Part shown: one piece after another, positions 44,670-54,359 of the stretch
Layout: each line of letters begins with the position of its first letter
Numbering within the stretch: position 1 is the stretch's first letter
DNA from: Nocardioides aquaticus
GTDB taxonomy: Bacteria; Actinomycetota; Actinomycetes; Propionibacteriales; Nocardioidaceae
DNA: 64,000 nucleotides
Assembly (NCBI RefSeq): GCF_018459925.1
Contig: NZ_CP075371.1
Span: 1,426,001 to 1,490,000, forward strand
Reading direction: 5' to 3'
The notes under the pieces: model-generated
The model's input: only the letters and a program-made list of their open reading frames with translations
What the model was told of the DNA's origin: nothing
Database searches by the model: none
Translations under genes and position numbers: made by a program

Positions 44670-44840
44670 GTGCGGCAGCGCTGCTCGACCTGTCTCGTCG
44701 TGCGCGCGACTTCCTGCAGCGGAGCGCAGCGTCTCGCGCGCGGTGCGGTGCCCGAACGTTCCGGTGACCCCCGGGGTAGCCCCGGGGAGGTGGTCCGGTG
44801 TCGCGCACCGGCTCACCGTCTCAAGACAACGCTGCCGCAC
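44670..44840 (-). ncRNA. Candidate retron msr-msd RNA
   Basis: Read on the minus strand, GTGCGGCAGCG (44840-44830) at the 5' end and CGCTGCCGCAC (44680-44670) at the 3' end form a perfect 11-nt a1/a2 pair, with a second TGTCT/AGACA pairing inside. Between them are an msr-like pair of hairpins (CCGGTG-5nt-CACCGG at 44811-44795; CCCCGGGG-3nt-CCCCGGGG at 44787-44769) and one long msd-like stem closed by GCGCGCGA (44741-44734) and TCGCGCGC (44709-44702). TAGGGT (44852-44847) is 6 nt before the a1 start, the right spacing for a -10 box. The reverse transcriptase starts 32 nt after a2. This is the expected retron layout; the priming G is not assigned. Confidence 0.62.
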
Positions 44841-44977
44841 GGCGGCACCCTAGCCGCCCTGGCGCGGACGGGAGGGCGGTCGACGGGAGGACGCCCGGTC
44901 CCCCCGTGGTTGCGCGGATGGACGACGAAATCGGTTGACGATCGTCATCTGCCCTACCGGATCCGTGGGTCAGGCCC

Positions 44978-44983
44978 TAGGGT
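44978..44983 (+). promoter_or_regulatory. TAGGGT -10 box, leaderless start of aldehyde dehydrogenase
   Basis: TAGGGT is 6 nt before ATG 44990. Upstream, TTGACGATCGTC (44935-44946) includes the palindrome GACGATCGTC, a possible operator. The divergent retron promoter is about 125 bp away. Confidence 0.5.
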
Positions 44984-44989
44984 CGGAGC

Positions 44990-46423
44990 ATGGCCGACCA
45001 GAGCTTCCGCAACGTCGTCGGGGGCGAGCTCGTCGACGCCGCCTCGGGCGAGACCTACGACGTCCTCGACCCCACCTCCGGCGAGGTGTACGCCACCGCA
45101 CCGCGCTCCGGCGCGGAGGACGTGGACCGCGCCTTCCGCGCCGCCGAGAGCGCCTTCGAGACCTGGGGTGAGACGACCCCGGCCGAGCGGCAGCTGGCGA
45201 TGCTGCGCATCGCCGACGCGCTCGAGCGCCGCGCCGACGAGTTCGTGCAGGTGGAGAGTCGCGACACGGGCAAGCCGCTGGGCTTCACCACCACCGAGGA
45301 GCTGCCGCCGGCGATCGACCAGCTGCGCTTCTTCGCCGGGGCCGCGCGGGTGCTGGAGGGCAAGTCGGGCGGCGAGTACCTCGCCGACCACACCTCGTTC
45401 GTGCGCCGCGAGCCGATCGGCGTCGTCGGCCAGGTGACGCCGTGGAACTACCCGCTGATGATGATGGTCTGGAAGATCGCGCCCGCGCTCGCCGCCGGCA
45501 ACACGATCGTGCTGAAGCCCAGCGACACCACGCCGGCCTCGACCACCCTCTTCGCCGAGCTCTGCCAGGAGTTCCTGCCGCCGGGGGTCTTCAACGTCGT
45601 CACCGGCGACCGCGAGACCGGGCGCACCCTGGTCGAGCACCCGACGCCGCAGCTGGTCGCGATCACCGGGTCGGTCCGCGCCGGCATGCAGGTCGCCCAC
45701 TCCGCGGCCGACCAGCTCAAGCGGGTCCACCTCGAGCTCGGTGGCAAGGCGCCGGTGATCGTCTTCGACGACGCCGACGTCGAGGCCGCCGCCGAGGGCA
45801 TCGCCGCCGCGGGCTACTTCAACGCCGGCCAGGACTGCACCGCCGCCACCCGGGTGCTGGCCGGGCCCGGCGTGCACGACGACTTCGTGGCCGCCCTGGC
45901 CGAGCAGGCGCGGGGCACCCGTACCGGGATGCCCGACGACGAGGACGTCCTCTACGGCCCGCTCAACAACGCCGACCAGCTCGCCCGCGTCTCGGGCATG
46001 GTCGACCGGCTGCCCGACCACGCCGAGGTGCGCGCCGGGGGCAGCCGGCAGGGCGACCGCGGCTACTTCTACGAGCCCACCGTGCTCTCCGGGCTGCGCC
46101 AGGACGACGAGCAGGTGCAGGACGAGATCTTCGGCCCCGTCATCACCGTGCAGCGGTTCTCCGACGAGGGCGAGGCGCTGCGCTGGGCCAACGGGGTGAA
46201 GTACGGCCTGGCCTCCTCGGTGTGGACCCGAGACCACGGCCGGGCGATGCGGATGGCCAAGCGGCTCGACTTCGGCGCGGTGTGGATCAACACCCACATC
46301 CCGATCGTGGCCGAGATGCCGCACGGGGGCTTCAAGCACTCCGGCTACGGCAAGGACCTGTCCATGTACGGGCTGGAGGACTACACGCGCCTCAAGCACG
46401 TCATGTCCTACATCGGCGAGTGA
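44990..46423 (+). CDS. Aldehyde dehydrogenase (gamma-aminobutyraldehyde-type)
   Basis: 477 residues. NAD-binding [27 protein letters not shown], the general-base Glu in [17 protein letters not shown] and the nucleophile Cys in [14 protein letters not shown] are in normal order. Similar to PatD/PuuC-type enzymes that oxidise the aldehyde formed from putrescine by oxidase or aminotransferase to GABA. Followed 13 bp later by a saccharopine dehydrogenase-like gene, forming a pair. Confidence 0.9.
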   Translation: MADQSFRNVVGGELVDAASGETYDVLDPTSGEVYATAPRSGAEDVDRAFRAAESAFETWGETTPAERQLAMLRIADALERRADEFVQVESRDTGKPLGFTTTEELPPAIDQLRFFAGAARVLEGKSGGEYLADHTSFVRREPIGVVGQVTPWNYPLMMMVWKIAPALAAGNTIVLKPSDTTPASTTLFAELCQEFLPPGVFNVVTGDRETGRTLVEHPTPQLVAITGSVRAGMQVAHSAADQLKRVHLELGGKAPVIVFDDADVEAAAEGIAAAGYFNAGQDCTAATRVLAGPGVHDDFVAALAEQARGTRTGMPDDEDVLYGPLNNADQLARVSGMVDRLPDHAEVRAGGSRQGDRGYFYEPTVLSGLRQDDEQVQDEIFGPVITVQRFSDEGEALRWANGVKYGLASSVWTRDHGRAMRMAKRLDFGAVWINTHIPIVAEMPHGGFKHSGYGKDLSMYGLEDYTRLKHVMSYIGE

Positions 46424-46436
46424 GGGCGACGTACCC

Positions 46437-47651
46437 GTGAGGATCCTGCTGGCCGGCGCCGGGGGCGTCGGCGGGGCGTTCGCGGCCATCGCCGCACGCC
46501 GTGACTTCTTCGACACGATCGTGGTCGCCGACTACGACCTCGGCCGCGCCGAGCGCGCCGCTGCCGGCGACGCCCGGTTCACCGCCGCGCAGCTCGACGC
46601 CTCCGACGCCGACGCGGTCACCGCGCTGTGCCGCGAGCACGGCGTGACCCACCTGATGAACGCCGTGGACCCGGTCTTCGACATGCCGCTCTTCGAGGGT
46701 GCGCTGGCCGCCGGCGCCGACTACCTCGACATGGCGATGTCGCTCTCGCGCCCGCACCCCGAGAGGCCGTACGAGGTCCCCGGGGTCAAGCTCGGCGACG
46801 AGCAGTTCGCCCGGGCGGGCGCCTGGGAGGACGCCGGCCGGCTGGCGCTGGTCGGGATCGGCGTCGAGCCCGGCCTGTCCGACGTCTTCGCGCGCTACGC
46901 CGCCGACCACCTGTTCTCCGAGATCGACGAGCTCGGCACCCGCGACGGCGCCAACCTCGTGGTGCGCGACGAGAGCGGTGCAGAGGTGTTCGCACCGTCG
47001 TTCTCGATGTGGACCACGATCGAGGAGTGCCTGAACCCGCCGGTGGTCTGGCAGGACGGCGCCTGGCACACGACCGCGCCGTTCAGCGAGCCGGAGGTCT
47101 TCGACTTCCCCGAGGGCATCGGGCCGGTCGAGTGCGTCAACGTCGAGCACGAGGAGGTGCTCCTGATGCCGCGCTGGGTCGACTGCCGCCGGGCGACCTT
47201 CAAGTACGGCCTGGGGGAGGAGATGATCACCATCCTGCGCACCCTGCACACCCTCGGCCTGGACTCGACCGAGAAGGTCCGGGTCAAGGGCGTCGAGGTC
47301 TCCCCGCGCGACGTGGTCGCCGCCTGCCTGCCCGACCCCGCCACCATCGGCCCGCTGATGACCGGCAAGACCTGCGCCGGGCTCTGGGTCACCGGCACCG
47401 GCAAGGACGGCGAGCCCCGCTCGACCTACCTCTACCACGTGGTCGACAACGGGTGGACGATGCAGGAGTACGGCCACCAGTGCGTGGTGTGGCAGACCGC
47501 GGTCAACCCCGTGGTGGCGCTCGAGCTGCTCGCGCGCGGCACGTGGTCGGGCGCCGGCGTGCTCGGCCCGGAGGCCTTCGACGCGGTTCCGTTCCTGGAC
47601 CTGCTCACCGAGTACGGCGCCCCGTGGGGCGTCCAGGAGCTCACGCCCTAG
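46437..47651 (+). CDS. Saccharopine dehydrogenase-like NAD(P) protein
   Basis: 404 residues. Rossmann start ILLAGAGGVGGAFAAIAARR and the family continuation THLMNAVDPVFDMPLFEGAL, DYLDMAMS, and GVEPGLSDVFARYAADH. Relatives join or split imine-linked amino acids (saccharopine, carboxynorspermidine). Coupling with the aminobutyraldehyde dehydrogenase suggests a carboxynorspermidine/amine-linked role in this polyamine region (inference). Start is GTG 46437. Confidence 0.82.
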   Translation: MRILLAGAGGVGGAFAAIAARRDFFDTIVVADYDLGRAERAAAGDARFTAAQLDASDADAVTALCREHGVTHLMNAVDPVFDMPLFEGALAAGADYLDMAMSLSRPHPERPYEVPGVKLGDEQFARAGAWEDAGRLALVGIGVEPGLSDVFARYAADHLFSEIDELGTRDGANLVVRDESGAEVFAPSFSMWTTIEECLNPPVVWQDGAWHTTAPFSEPEVFDFPEGIGPVECVNVEHEEVLLMPRWVDCRRATFKYGLGEEMITILRTLHTLGLDSTEKVRVKGVEVSPRDVVAACLPDPATIGPLMTGKTCAGLWVTGTGKDGEPRSTYLYHVVDNGWTMQEYGHQCVVWQTAVNPVVALELLARGTWSGAGVLGPEAFDAVPFLDLLTEYGAPWGVQELTP

Positions 47652-47681
47652 ACGCCCCCTGCGGGGTCCCGGGTGCTGCGG

Positions 47682-49364
47682 TCAGCGGCCGCGGCCCACC
47701 GAGAACACCGTCGTGGTGCCCGAGATCTCGTTGCCCACGGCGAGCAGCGGCCGGCGCACGGGGCTGTCCTCGCGGGAGACGAAGGCCAGGCCCTCGGGGC
47801 CGAGGTCCCCGGCCTCCGGGGTCTCGGCGTCCGCGGAGAAGTCGCGGTTGTTCACGTAGTCCACGAACCGGGGCCGGCGCGGCTTCGTGACGTCGAAGGT
47901 CATCACGCCGCCGACCCGCTCGAGACCGACGAAGGCGTAGGTGCGGCCGTCGACCTCACCCAGGGTGAGTCCCTCGGGCTCGGGCCCCTTGTCGTCGCTG
48001 CGGTTGTCGAAGGAGTCGTTGTCGTCGTTGGTGGCGTTGAAGGCGACCGCCGGGTCGGTGCCCCCGGCGCCGCCCGCCAGCAACGCCTCGATGCGGCTGC
48101 CCGAGTCGCGGACCCGCTCGCCGTCGGTGGTCCAGATGCTGAAGGAGCGCCCACCCAGGGTGACGATCTCCTCGCGGCAGGCGTCGTCGCCCTCGCCGCG
48201 GATGCCGTCCTCGTCCGAGACGTTCAGGCGTCCCAGCGCCTCGTCGGCGAGCAGCTCCGCGGCGTCCGGGAAGGTGTCGGCGCACAGGGGGTAGCGGCTG
48301 TCGGCCAGGCGCTCGGAGTCGACGTAGTCGCCCCACTCCCGGGCGTCGCCCTCGTTGGCGGTGACCAGGAAGGTCGTCCCGCGGACCTCGTAGGACGCGA
48401 TCGAGTCGGGCAGGTAGAGCCCGCTGACGTCCCACGGCTCGAGGTCGGCGGCCCCGTCGCGGTCGCTGGCGTCGAGGCCGGCCCCCGAGGTGGTCCAGTC
48501 CTTGGTGCCCAGGGGCATCAGCTCCCGCACCCGGGCCCGTCGGAGGTCGACCGAGGCGATGGTGTTGGCCTCCTGGATGGTCACGTAGGCCGTGCGCGAC
48601 GAGGCGTCGACGGTGACGTACTCCGGCTCGAGGTTGCGCGCGACGCGACCGGCGGGCCGCTGGCCCTCGGGCACCGCGACGTCCGGACCGTAGACGCGCA
48701 CGCCGTCGGGCAGGGCGTCGCCCTCGAAGGAGCGGAAGGCGGCCAGGCGTGAGGCGGACTGCCGGCCGGCGAGGGCGCGCTCGACGCCGACCACGCCGAC
48801 CGTGCCGGCCGGGTCGACCGAGAAGTCGTCGGCCGGCTCGGCCTCGTTGGCCGTGACCACCCGGGACCCGTCGGGGGTGAAGGTGAGGTTGTCGGGCTGC
48901 ACGCCGGTGCGCACCGCGCCCAGGAAGGCGACCTTGCCGCGGGTGCGGAAGAACGCGACCCACCCTGGCGAGACCTTGTCGCCGGCCTCGACCGCCGCGG
49001 CCAGCAGGCCACCGTGGACCGACACCGAGTTGACCTGGGCCGCGTCGTCGATGGTGGAGCCGTCCGCCGCCTCGAGACCGGCGACGGTGACCTCGCGCAG
49101 CTTCTCGGGCGCGTCGGGGTCACGGGCGTCGAGGACGTCGACGGCACCGGAGAGCGCGTTGACCACGAACCACCGCTGGGTGCGGGGGTCGTGCTCCACG
49201 ATCTCGGCGGCCGACTCGTCGAACTGGCCGGTCACGTGGGTGCCCCGCGGGGCCAGGGTCACCCCGTCGACGCCCGGTGCGGCCAGCGCCGGTGCCGCGG
49301 TGGCCAGGGCGAGCAGCGCGGTGGCGCCGAGCAGCGTGGGACGGGCGGGGCGGCGTACGGGCAC
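47682..49364 (-). CDS. Secreted choice-of-anchor I family protein
   Basis: 560 residues. Sec signal (LLGATALLALATAAPALAA) then a long beta-propeller-like domain with the family pattern FVVNALSGAVDVLDARD, VQPDNLTFTPDGSRVVTANEAEP, AYVTIQEANTIASVDL and a late GPEGLAF-VS repeat. Proteins of this group are extracellular, often fused to phosphatases or surface anchors; no anchor is seen here, so it may be released. No enzymatic motif identified. Confidence 0.85.
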   Translation of the reverse strand: MPVRRPARPTLLGATALLALATAAPALAAPGVDGVTLAPRGTHVTGQFDESAAEIVEHDPRTQRWFVVNALSGAVDVLDARDPDAPEKLREVTVAGLEAADGSTIDDAAQVNSVSVHGGLLAAAVEAGDKVSPGWVAFFRTRGKVAFLGAVRTGVQPDNLTFTPDGSRVVTANEAEPADDFSVDPAGTVGVVGVERALAGRQSASRLAAFRSFEGDALPDGVRVYGPDVAVPEGQRPAGRVARNLEPEYVTVDASSRTAYVTIQEANTIASVDLRRARVRELMPLGTKDWTTSGAGLDASDRDGAADLEPWDVSGLYLPDSIASYEVRGTTFLVTANEGDAREWGDYVDSERLADSRYPLCADTFPDAAELLADEALGRLNVSDEDGIRGEGDDACREEIVTLGGRSFSIWTTDGERVRDSGSRIEALLAGGAGGTDPAVAFNATNDDNDSFDNRSDDKGPEPEGLTLGEVDGRTYAFVGLERVGGVMTFDVTKPRRPRFVDYVNNRDFSADAETPEAGDLGPEGLAFVSREDSPVRRPLLAVGNEISGTTTVFSVGRGR

Positions 49365-49446
49365 GGGGTGTGGCCTCTCGGGAGGTGGGTGGACGGGCGT
49401 ATCCCACCGGCCCCGGGTGAACGCCCGCCCAACACCGCACGACCGG

Positions 49447-50313
49447 TCAGAAGGCGTGGGCCATCAGGTCACCGAACAACCCGTGCTCGTCCACGTCCAG
49501 ACCGCGGGCCCGGAACCAGGCGCACACGTTGGTGCAGTCGCGCATCAGGTAGTCCGTCCCGTTCAGGTTGCCGACGAGGTCGACCACCTGCGGCAGGTCG
49601 ATCACGACCAGGCGCTCGCCCGCGGCCAGCAGGTTGTAGGCCGACAGGTCGCCGTGCACCAGTCCGGCGTGCACCAGGGTCGTCATGGTCTCGCGTAGCT
49701 GCTCGAAGTACGACGCCAGCAGGGCGGGGGAGGGGCGCGCCTGGGCGAGCCTGGGCGCCGTGACGGGCCCGTCGTCGCCCTCGACGCAGACCCACTCCAT
49801 CAGCAGCTCGGTCCCGTCCACCTGGACCGGGTAGGGCACCGGGAGTCCGAGCAGGTGGCAGCGCACCAGCGCGTCCCACTCCGCGGTGGCCCACTCGCCG
49901 GCGGCGACCTGCCTGCCCCAGGTGCTGCCCCGCTTGAGCGCCCGCTCGTCGCGGGAGCGCTTCACGCTGCGGCCCTCGGTGTAGCCGGCCGCGCGGTGGA
50001 AGCTGCGGTGCTCGGCGCTGCGGTAGCGCTTGGCCGCCATCACCACCGACTGCGCCGGGTCGTGGGGGTCGGCGCGCTCGAGGAGGTGGACGTCGGCCTC
50101 CTTGCCGGTCTTGAGGACGCCGAGGTCGGTGTCGACCGCGCCCTGCGAGGTGACCACCCAGTCCGGGCGCGGCTCCGGTCCGCGGCACAGCGGGTCGACG
50201 TCGAGCCAGGTCGACCACCTGGCCCCGTCGGGCAGGTCGTCGTAGGCGGTGAAGGAGAAGGTGAACCGGGGGTCAGCGGCGGGAGCCGCAGGTGCTGCGT
50301 GGTCGTGCGTCAT
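49447..50313 (-). CDS. RIO1-like serine kinase
   Basis: 288 residues from ATG 50313. Kinase motifs of the RIO type: the ATP loop LKTGKEADVHLL (Gly-poor), the Lys in AAKRYRS, catalytic HGDLSAYNLL and metal-binding VIDLPQ (D-L-P-Q, in place of DFG). Bacterial RIO-like kinases are of unknown target, possibly translation-linked. A GTG-less leader region (50314-50478) is rich in GC and shows no gene. Confidence 0.82.
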   Translation of the reverse strand: MTHDHAAPAAPAADPRFTFSFTAYDDLPDGARWSTWLDVDPLCRGPEPRPDWVVTSQGAVDTDLGVLKTGKEADVHLLERADPHDPAQSVVMAAKRYRSAEHRSFHRAAGYTEGRSVKRSRDERALKRGSTWGRQVAAGEWATAEWDALVRCHLLGLPVPYPVQVDGTELLMEWVCVEGDDGPVTAPRLAQARPSPALLASYFEQLRETMTTLVHAGLVHGDLSAYNLLAAGERLVVIDLPQVVDLVGNLNGTDYLMRDCTNVCAWFRARGLDVDEHGLFGDLMAHAF

Positions 50314-50478
50314 CGCGTGGGGTGCTCCGTCGGGAGAGGAGGGCCGGGGCTGCGGGCAGGCCGCGGACGGTCGTCGACATCTCGGGCTCCTCTCGGACGG
50401 GCGGACGCACCACGCGCCCGGCTCGACCCCAGGGTGGGGCCGGCCGGGCGCGGCGCGCAACGGGTTATCGCCGGCGGC

Positions 50479-51729
50479 TCAGCAGGTGCTCGGGGCGGGC
50501 AGTCCCTGCACCCGGCCCTCCAGCCACGCCAGCGCCTTCGGGTAGGACTCGACCGCGCCGCCGACGTGGGTCGGGGCGATCCCGGCCCGGAACGCCACGG
50601 TCGCGCCGCCCGCGCACCACTGCCGGGCGGCGGTGCGGGCCTGACCGAACGGGACGACGTCGTCGAGGCGGGTGTGGGTCACCAGCACCGGCACCTCCGG
50701 GGCCTGGTCACCGACCCGGAGCCGCTCGAGCACGCGGGCGATGTCGGGTCGCGACAGCAGCTCGGTGATCGGGCGCCCGCTGCGGGTCAGCGTCTCGGAC
50801 CGGGTCCCGGCGAACTGGACGAGGTCGCTGGTGCAGGTCTGCTCGGCGGCCCGGACCGTACGACGCCCCTCGGCGTTGAGCAGGTCCGCGATGCCCAGGC
50901 GCGGGTAGTCGGCGTCGAGCGCGGCCACGGAGTACAGCAGGAAGGCGGCGTAGAGCGAGCCGTCGAGGGGGCCGGCGACCTTCGCCAGGTCGGCCGGGAC
51001 CGCCCCGGCGTACCCGCCGACGAGGTTCAGGCCGGGCGCGTAGTCAGCCGCCTGCTCGAGCGCGCCGGCCGAGGCGTTGCCGCCCTCGGAGTAGCCGGCG
51101 GTGTAGACGGGGGCCGAGGTCGGGACGGCGTCGGTCGCCACGCGGGTCGCGGCCCGGGCGGCGTCGAGGACGTTGCGCCCCAGCGCGACGGTGTTGACGT
51201 AGGCGTGGGTGCCCGGGGTGCCGAGACCCTCGTAGTCGGTCACCACGACGGAGTAGCCGCGGGCCAGGAGGCCGCCGATGAAGGCGGACTCGTACTCCGA
51301 GCCGGCCTGCAGCTGCCGGGAGGGCGCACAGCGGTCGGCCATGCCCTGGGTGCCGACGGCGTAGGAGACCAGCGGCCGCTCACCGGGGCCGACCCAGTCG
51401 GCGGCCGGGGTGAGCAGCGTGCCGGTGACCGCGGTGCGCTCGCCGTGGGCGCCGCGGCTGGTGTACATCAGCCGCTGGGCCCGGGCCGCGAGGTCGCCCG
51501 GCGTCAGCACGGTCTCGGTCGGCTGCTGCTTGAGCACCCGGCCGGGACGGCCCGACAGGTCGGCCGGCGGGGAGTAGAAGCCACGGGCCACGGCCGCGGC
51601 CGTCGCGGCACGTGCCTCGGCGCGCTGCGCCCGGTCGTCGGTGCCCGCCGCGGCCGCCGTGGCGGCGGCGGTCGGCAGGAGGGTCAGGGCGAGGGCTGCG
51701 GTGGCGGTCGCCGCGAGCGTGCGGAGCAT
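50479..51729 (-). CDS. Secreted lipase, LIP family
   Basis: 416 residues. Signal peptide (ALALTLLPTAAATAAAA), then an alpha/beta-hydrolase of the secretory-lipase type: YAVGTQGMADRCAPS, VVVTDYEGLGTPGTHAY, nucleophile elbow GYSEGGNASAGA (Ser near residue 220), Asp and His in LDDVVPFGQ and THVGGAVESYP. Cys pairs (CAPS, CTSD, CAGG, final C) suggest disulfides. Hydrolyses esters outside the cell. Confidence 0.88.
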   Translation of the reverse strand: MLRTLAATATAALALTLLPTAAATAAAAGTDDRAQRAEARAATAAAVARGFYSPPADLSGRPGRVLKQQPTETVLTPGDLAARAQRLMYTSRGAHGERTAVTGTLLTPAADWVGPGERPLVSYAVGTQGMADRCAPSRQLQAGSEYESAFIGGLLARGYSVVVTDYEGLGTPGTHAYVNTVALGRNVLDAARAATRVATDAVPTSAPVYTAGYSEGGNASAGALEQAADYAPGLNLVGGYAGAVPADLAKVAGPLDGSLYAAFLLYSVAALDADYPRLGIADLLNAEGRRTVRAAEQTCTSDLVQFAGTRSETLTRSGRPITELLSRPDIARVLERLRVGDQAPEVPVLVTHTRLDDVVPFGQARTAARQWCAGGATVAFRAGIAPTHVGGAVESYPKALAWLEGRVQGLPAPSTC

Positions 51730-51840
51730 GGGTCCCCCCGGGGGGTCGTGCGCCGGCGGGGAGTCGCCGACGGTGGCCCGAGGCTAGCCGTGACGACCGA
51801 CACACGTCGGGTGTCGGACGGGACGGGTTCAGGCGTGGGG

Positions 51841-53184
51841 TCAGGCGGTGGCGGCGAACGCCTCCGCGAGCACGTCGAGGCCCTCGTGGAGCAGCGCGTC
51901 GGTCGTCGACAGCGGGGGCAGCACCCGGATCACGTTGCCGTAGGTGCCGCAGGTCAGCACGACCACGCCGGCGGCGTGGCAGGCCGCCGCGACGGCAGCG
52001 GTGCGCGCGGCGTCCGGCTCGGTGGTGCCGGGCACGCACAGCTCGACGGCGACCATCGCGCCGCGGCCGCGCACCTCGGCCACGACCGGGTGCTCGGCGG
52101 CCAGCGCGCCCAGGCGCTCGTGCAGGATCGCGCCGACCTCGCGGGCGCGGCCGACGAGGTCGTGGGTGCGCATCTCCTCGAGCGCGCCGAGGGCGGCGGC
52201 GCAGGCCAGCGGGTTCCCGCCGTAGGTGCCGCCGAGGCCGCCGGTGTGCACCGCGTCCATCAGCTCCGCGCGACCCGTGACGGCGGCCAGCGGCAGGCCG
52301 CCGGCGATGCCCTTGGCGGTCGTCACCAGGTCGGGCACGACCCCCTCGTGGTCGCAGGCGAACCAGTCGCCGGTGCGGCAGAAGCCCGACTGCACCTCGT
52401 CGGCCACCAGGACGACGCCGTGCTCGCGGCACCAGCGGGCCAGGGCCGGCAGGAAGCCCGGTGCGGGCACGACGAAGCCGCCCTCGCCCTGGACCGGCTC
52501 GATGACCACGCAGGCCAGGTTGTCGGCGCCGACCTGCTTCTCCATCACCTCGACCGCCCGGGCGGCGGCCTGCTCGCCGCTGAGCCCGTCGCGCAGCGGG
52601 TAGGACATCGGGGCGCGGTAGACCTCGCCGGCGAACGGCCCGAACCCGTGCTTGTAGGGCATCACCTTCGCCGTCATCGCCATCGTGAGGTTGGTGCGCC
52701 CGTGGTAGGCGTGGTCGAAGACGACCACCGCGTCGCGGCCCGTGGCCACGCGGGCGATCTTCACGGCGTTCTCGACCGCCTCGGAGCCGGAGTTGAACAG
52801 CGCGGACTTCTTGGCGTGGTCGCCGGGGGTCACCTCGGCGAGGGCCTCGCAGACGTCGACGTAGGCGTCGTACGGCGTGACCATGAAGCAGGTGTGGGTG
52901 AAGGAGTCGAGCTGCTCGCGCACCCGTCGCACGACGGCCTCGGCGCTGTTGCCGACCGTCGTCACGGCGATGCCGGAGCCGAGGTCGATCAGGGTGTTGC
53001 CGTCGACGTCGCGCAGCACCCCGCCGCCGGCGGCCTCCACGAACACCGGCAGCGCGGTGCCGACGCCGTCGGCGACGTGCGCCTTCTTGCGGGCCAGCCG
53101 CTCCCTCGAGCGGGGTCCGGGGACCTCGGTGACGAGGTTCCGCTCCTGCGTGAGGCCGGGTCCGCCGGTGAGTGTCTGCGTCAT
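51841..53184 (-). CDS. gabT: 4-aminobutyrate aminotransferase
   Basis: 447 residues from ATG 53184. Class III PLP enzyme with [70 protein letters not shown] and the Schiff-base Lys in [17 protein letters not shown]. Close to GabT/PuuE, so GABA is a likely substrate, matching the aldehyde dehydrogenase that would supply it. Minus strand, divergent from dxr by 53 bp. Confidence 0.9.
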   Translation of the reverse strand: MTQTLTGGPGLTQERNLVTEVPGPRSRERLARKKAHVADGVGTALPVFVEAAGGGVLRDVDGNTLIDLGSGIAVTTVGNSAEAVVRRVREQLDSFTHTCFMVTPYDAYVDVCEALAEVTPGDHAKKSALFNSGSEAVENAVKIARVATGRDAVVVFDHAYHGRTNLTMAMTAKVMPYKHGFGPFAGEVYRAPMSYPLRDGLSGEQAAARAVEVMEKQVGADNLACVVIEPVQGEGGFVVPAPGFLPALARWCREHGVVLVADEVQSGFCRTGDWFACDHEGVVPDLVTTAKGIAGGLPLAAVTGRAELMDAVHTGGLGGTYGGNPLACAAALGALEEMRTHDLVGRAREVGAILHERLGALAAEHPVVAEVRGRGAMVAVELCVPGTTEPDAARTAAVAAACHAAGVVVLTCGTYGNVIRVLPPLSTTDALLHEGLDVLAEAFAATA

Positions 53185-53237
53185 GGTCGGATGCTACGGC
53201 CGATCCGTGCTCGCGGGCAGGCTGCGACACTGGCCGC

Positions 53238-54359
53238 GTGCGACGCGACGTGGTCATCCTCGGCTCGACCGGCAGCATCGGCACCCAGGCGCTCGACCTG
53301 GTCGCCGCCAGCCCGGAGGCCTTCCGCGTCGTCGGGCTGACCGCCGGCGGCGGCAACCCGGAGCTCTTCGAGCAGCAGGTCGCGCGGTGCCGGGCCGCGG
53401 CGCCCGAGCTGGGCGCCTCGTTCTTCTCCGGCCTGGGGGAGGAGGCCTCGGTCGAGGCCGCCACCCTGCCGTGCGACGTGGTCCTCAACGGGATCACCGG
53501 CTCGGTCGGCCTGCGCCCCACCCTGGCCGCGCTCGAGGCCGGCCGGACGCTGGCCCTGGCCAACAAGGAGTCGCTGGTGATGGGCGGCCCGCTCGTGCTG
53601 GACCGGGCGGCGCCGGACCAGGTGGTCCCGGTCGACTCCGAGCACAGCGCGCTCGCGCAGTGCCTGCGGGCCGGCACCGCGGCCGACGTACGACGGCTCG
53701 TGCTCACCGCGAGCGGCGGGCCCTTCCGCGGCCGCACCCGGGCCGACCTCCACGACGTCACCGTCGCGCAGGCGATGAACCACCCCACCTGGGACATGGG
53801 ACCGGTGATCACCATCAACTCCGCGACCCTGGTCAACAAGGGGCTCGAGGTGATCGAGGCGCACCTGCTCTTCGGCGTCCCCTACGACGACATCGTCGTG
53901 GTGGTCCACCCGACCAGCGTCGTGCACTCGATGGTGGAGTTCCGCGACGGCTCGACCCTGGCGCAGGCCAGCCCCCCGACGATGCGGATCCCGATCGCGC
54001 TGGGGCTGTCCTGGCCCGGGCGGGTCTCCGACGCCGCGCCCCCGGTCGACTGGACCCGCCCGCAGACGTGGGACTTCGCCCCGCTCGACGACGAGGCGTT
54101 CCCGGCCGTGGCGCTGGCCCGCGAGGCGGGGCGCCGCGGGGGGACCGCGCCGGCGACGTACAACGCGGCCAACGAGGTCTGCGTCGCCGCGTTCCGCGAC
54201 GGGCGGCTCCGCTTCACCGGGATCGTGGACGCGGTCGCCGAGGTCGTCACGCGCCACGACGTAGGCTCGCCGGCGGACCTCACCCTCGACGACGTGCTCG
54301 CTGCGGACGCCTGGGCGCGGTCCGAGGCCACCCGGGTGATCGAGAGGAGCGCGACGTGA
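53238..54359 (+). CDS. dxr: 1-deoxy-D-xylulose 5-phosphate reductoisomerase
   Basis: 373 residues from GTG 53238. NADPH motif [27 protein letters not shown], the metal/substrate segment [14 protein letters not shown] and SGGPFRGRT, then [31 protein letters not shown]. Second step of the MEP isoprenoid pathway, which also uses ispG in this cluster. Overlaps rseP by 4 bp. GACACT 7 nt before the GTG may be the -10 box. Confidence 0.96.
   Translation: MRRDVVILGSTGSIGTQALDLVAASPEAFRVVGLTAGGGNPELFEQQVARCRAAAPELGASFFSGLGEEASVEAATLPCDVVLNGITGSVGLRPTLAALEAGRTLALANKESLVMGGPLVLDRAAPDQVVPVDSEHSALAQCLRAGTAADVRRLVLTASGGPFRGRTRADLHDVTVAQAMNHPTWDMGPVITINSATLVNKGLEVIEAHLLFGVPYDDIVVVVHPTSVVHSMVEFRDGSTLAQASPPTMRIPIALGLSWPGRVSDAAPPVDWTRPQTWDFAPLDDEAFPAVALAREAGRRGGTAPATYNAANEVCVAAFRDGRLRFTGIVDAVAEVVTRHDVGSPADLTLDDVLAADAWARSEATRVIERSAT

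Noticed and set aside
44638..44808. Upstream extension of the reverse transcriptase to ATG 44808
   Set aside because: The added 57 residues are Arg/Pro/Ser-rich and run through the structured msr-msd segment; GTG 44637 behind the repeat fits retron layout better.
49855..53340. Over 1100-codon open frame on the plus strand opposite the RIO kinase, lipase and gabT
   Set aside because: Gly/Arg/Val-rich low-complexity translation typical of antisense frames; the minus-strand genes have clear motifs.
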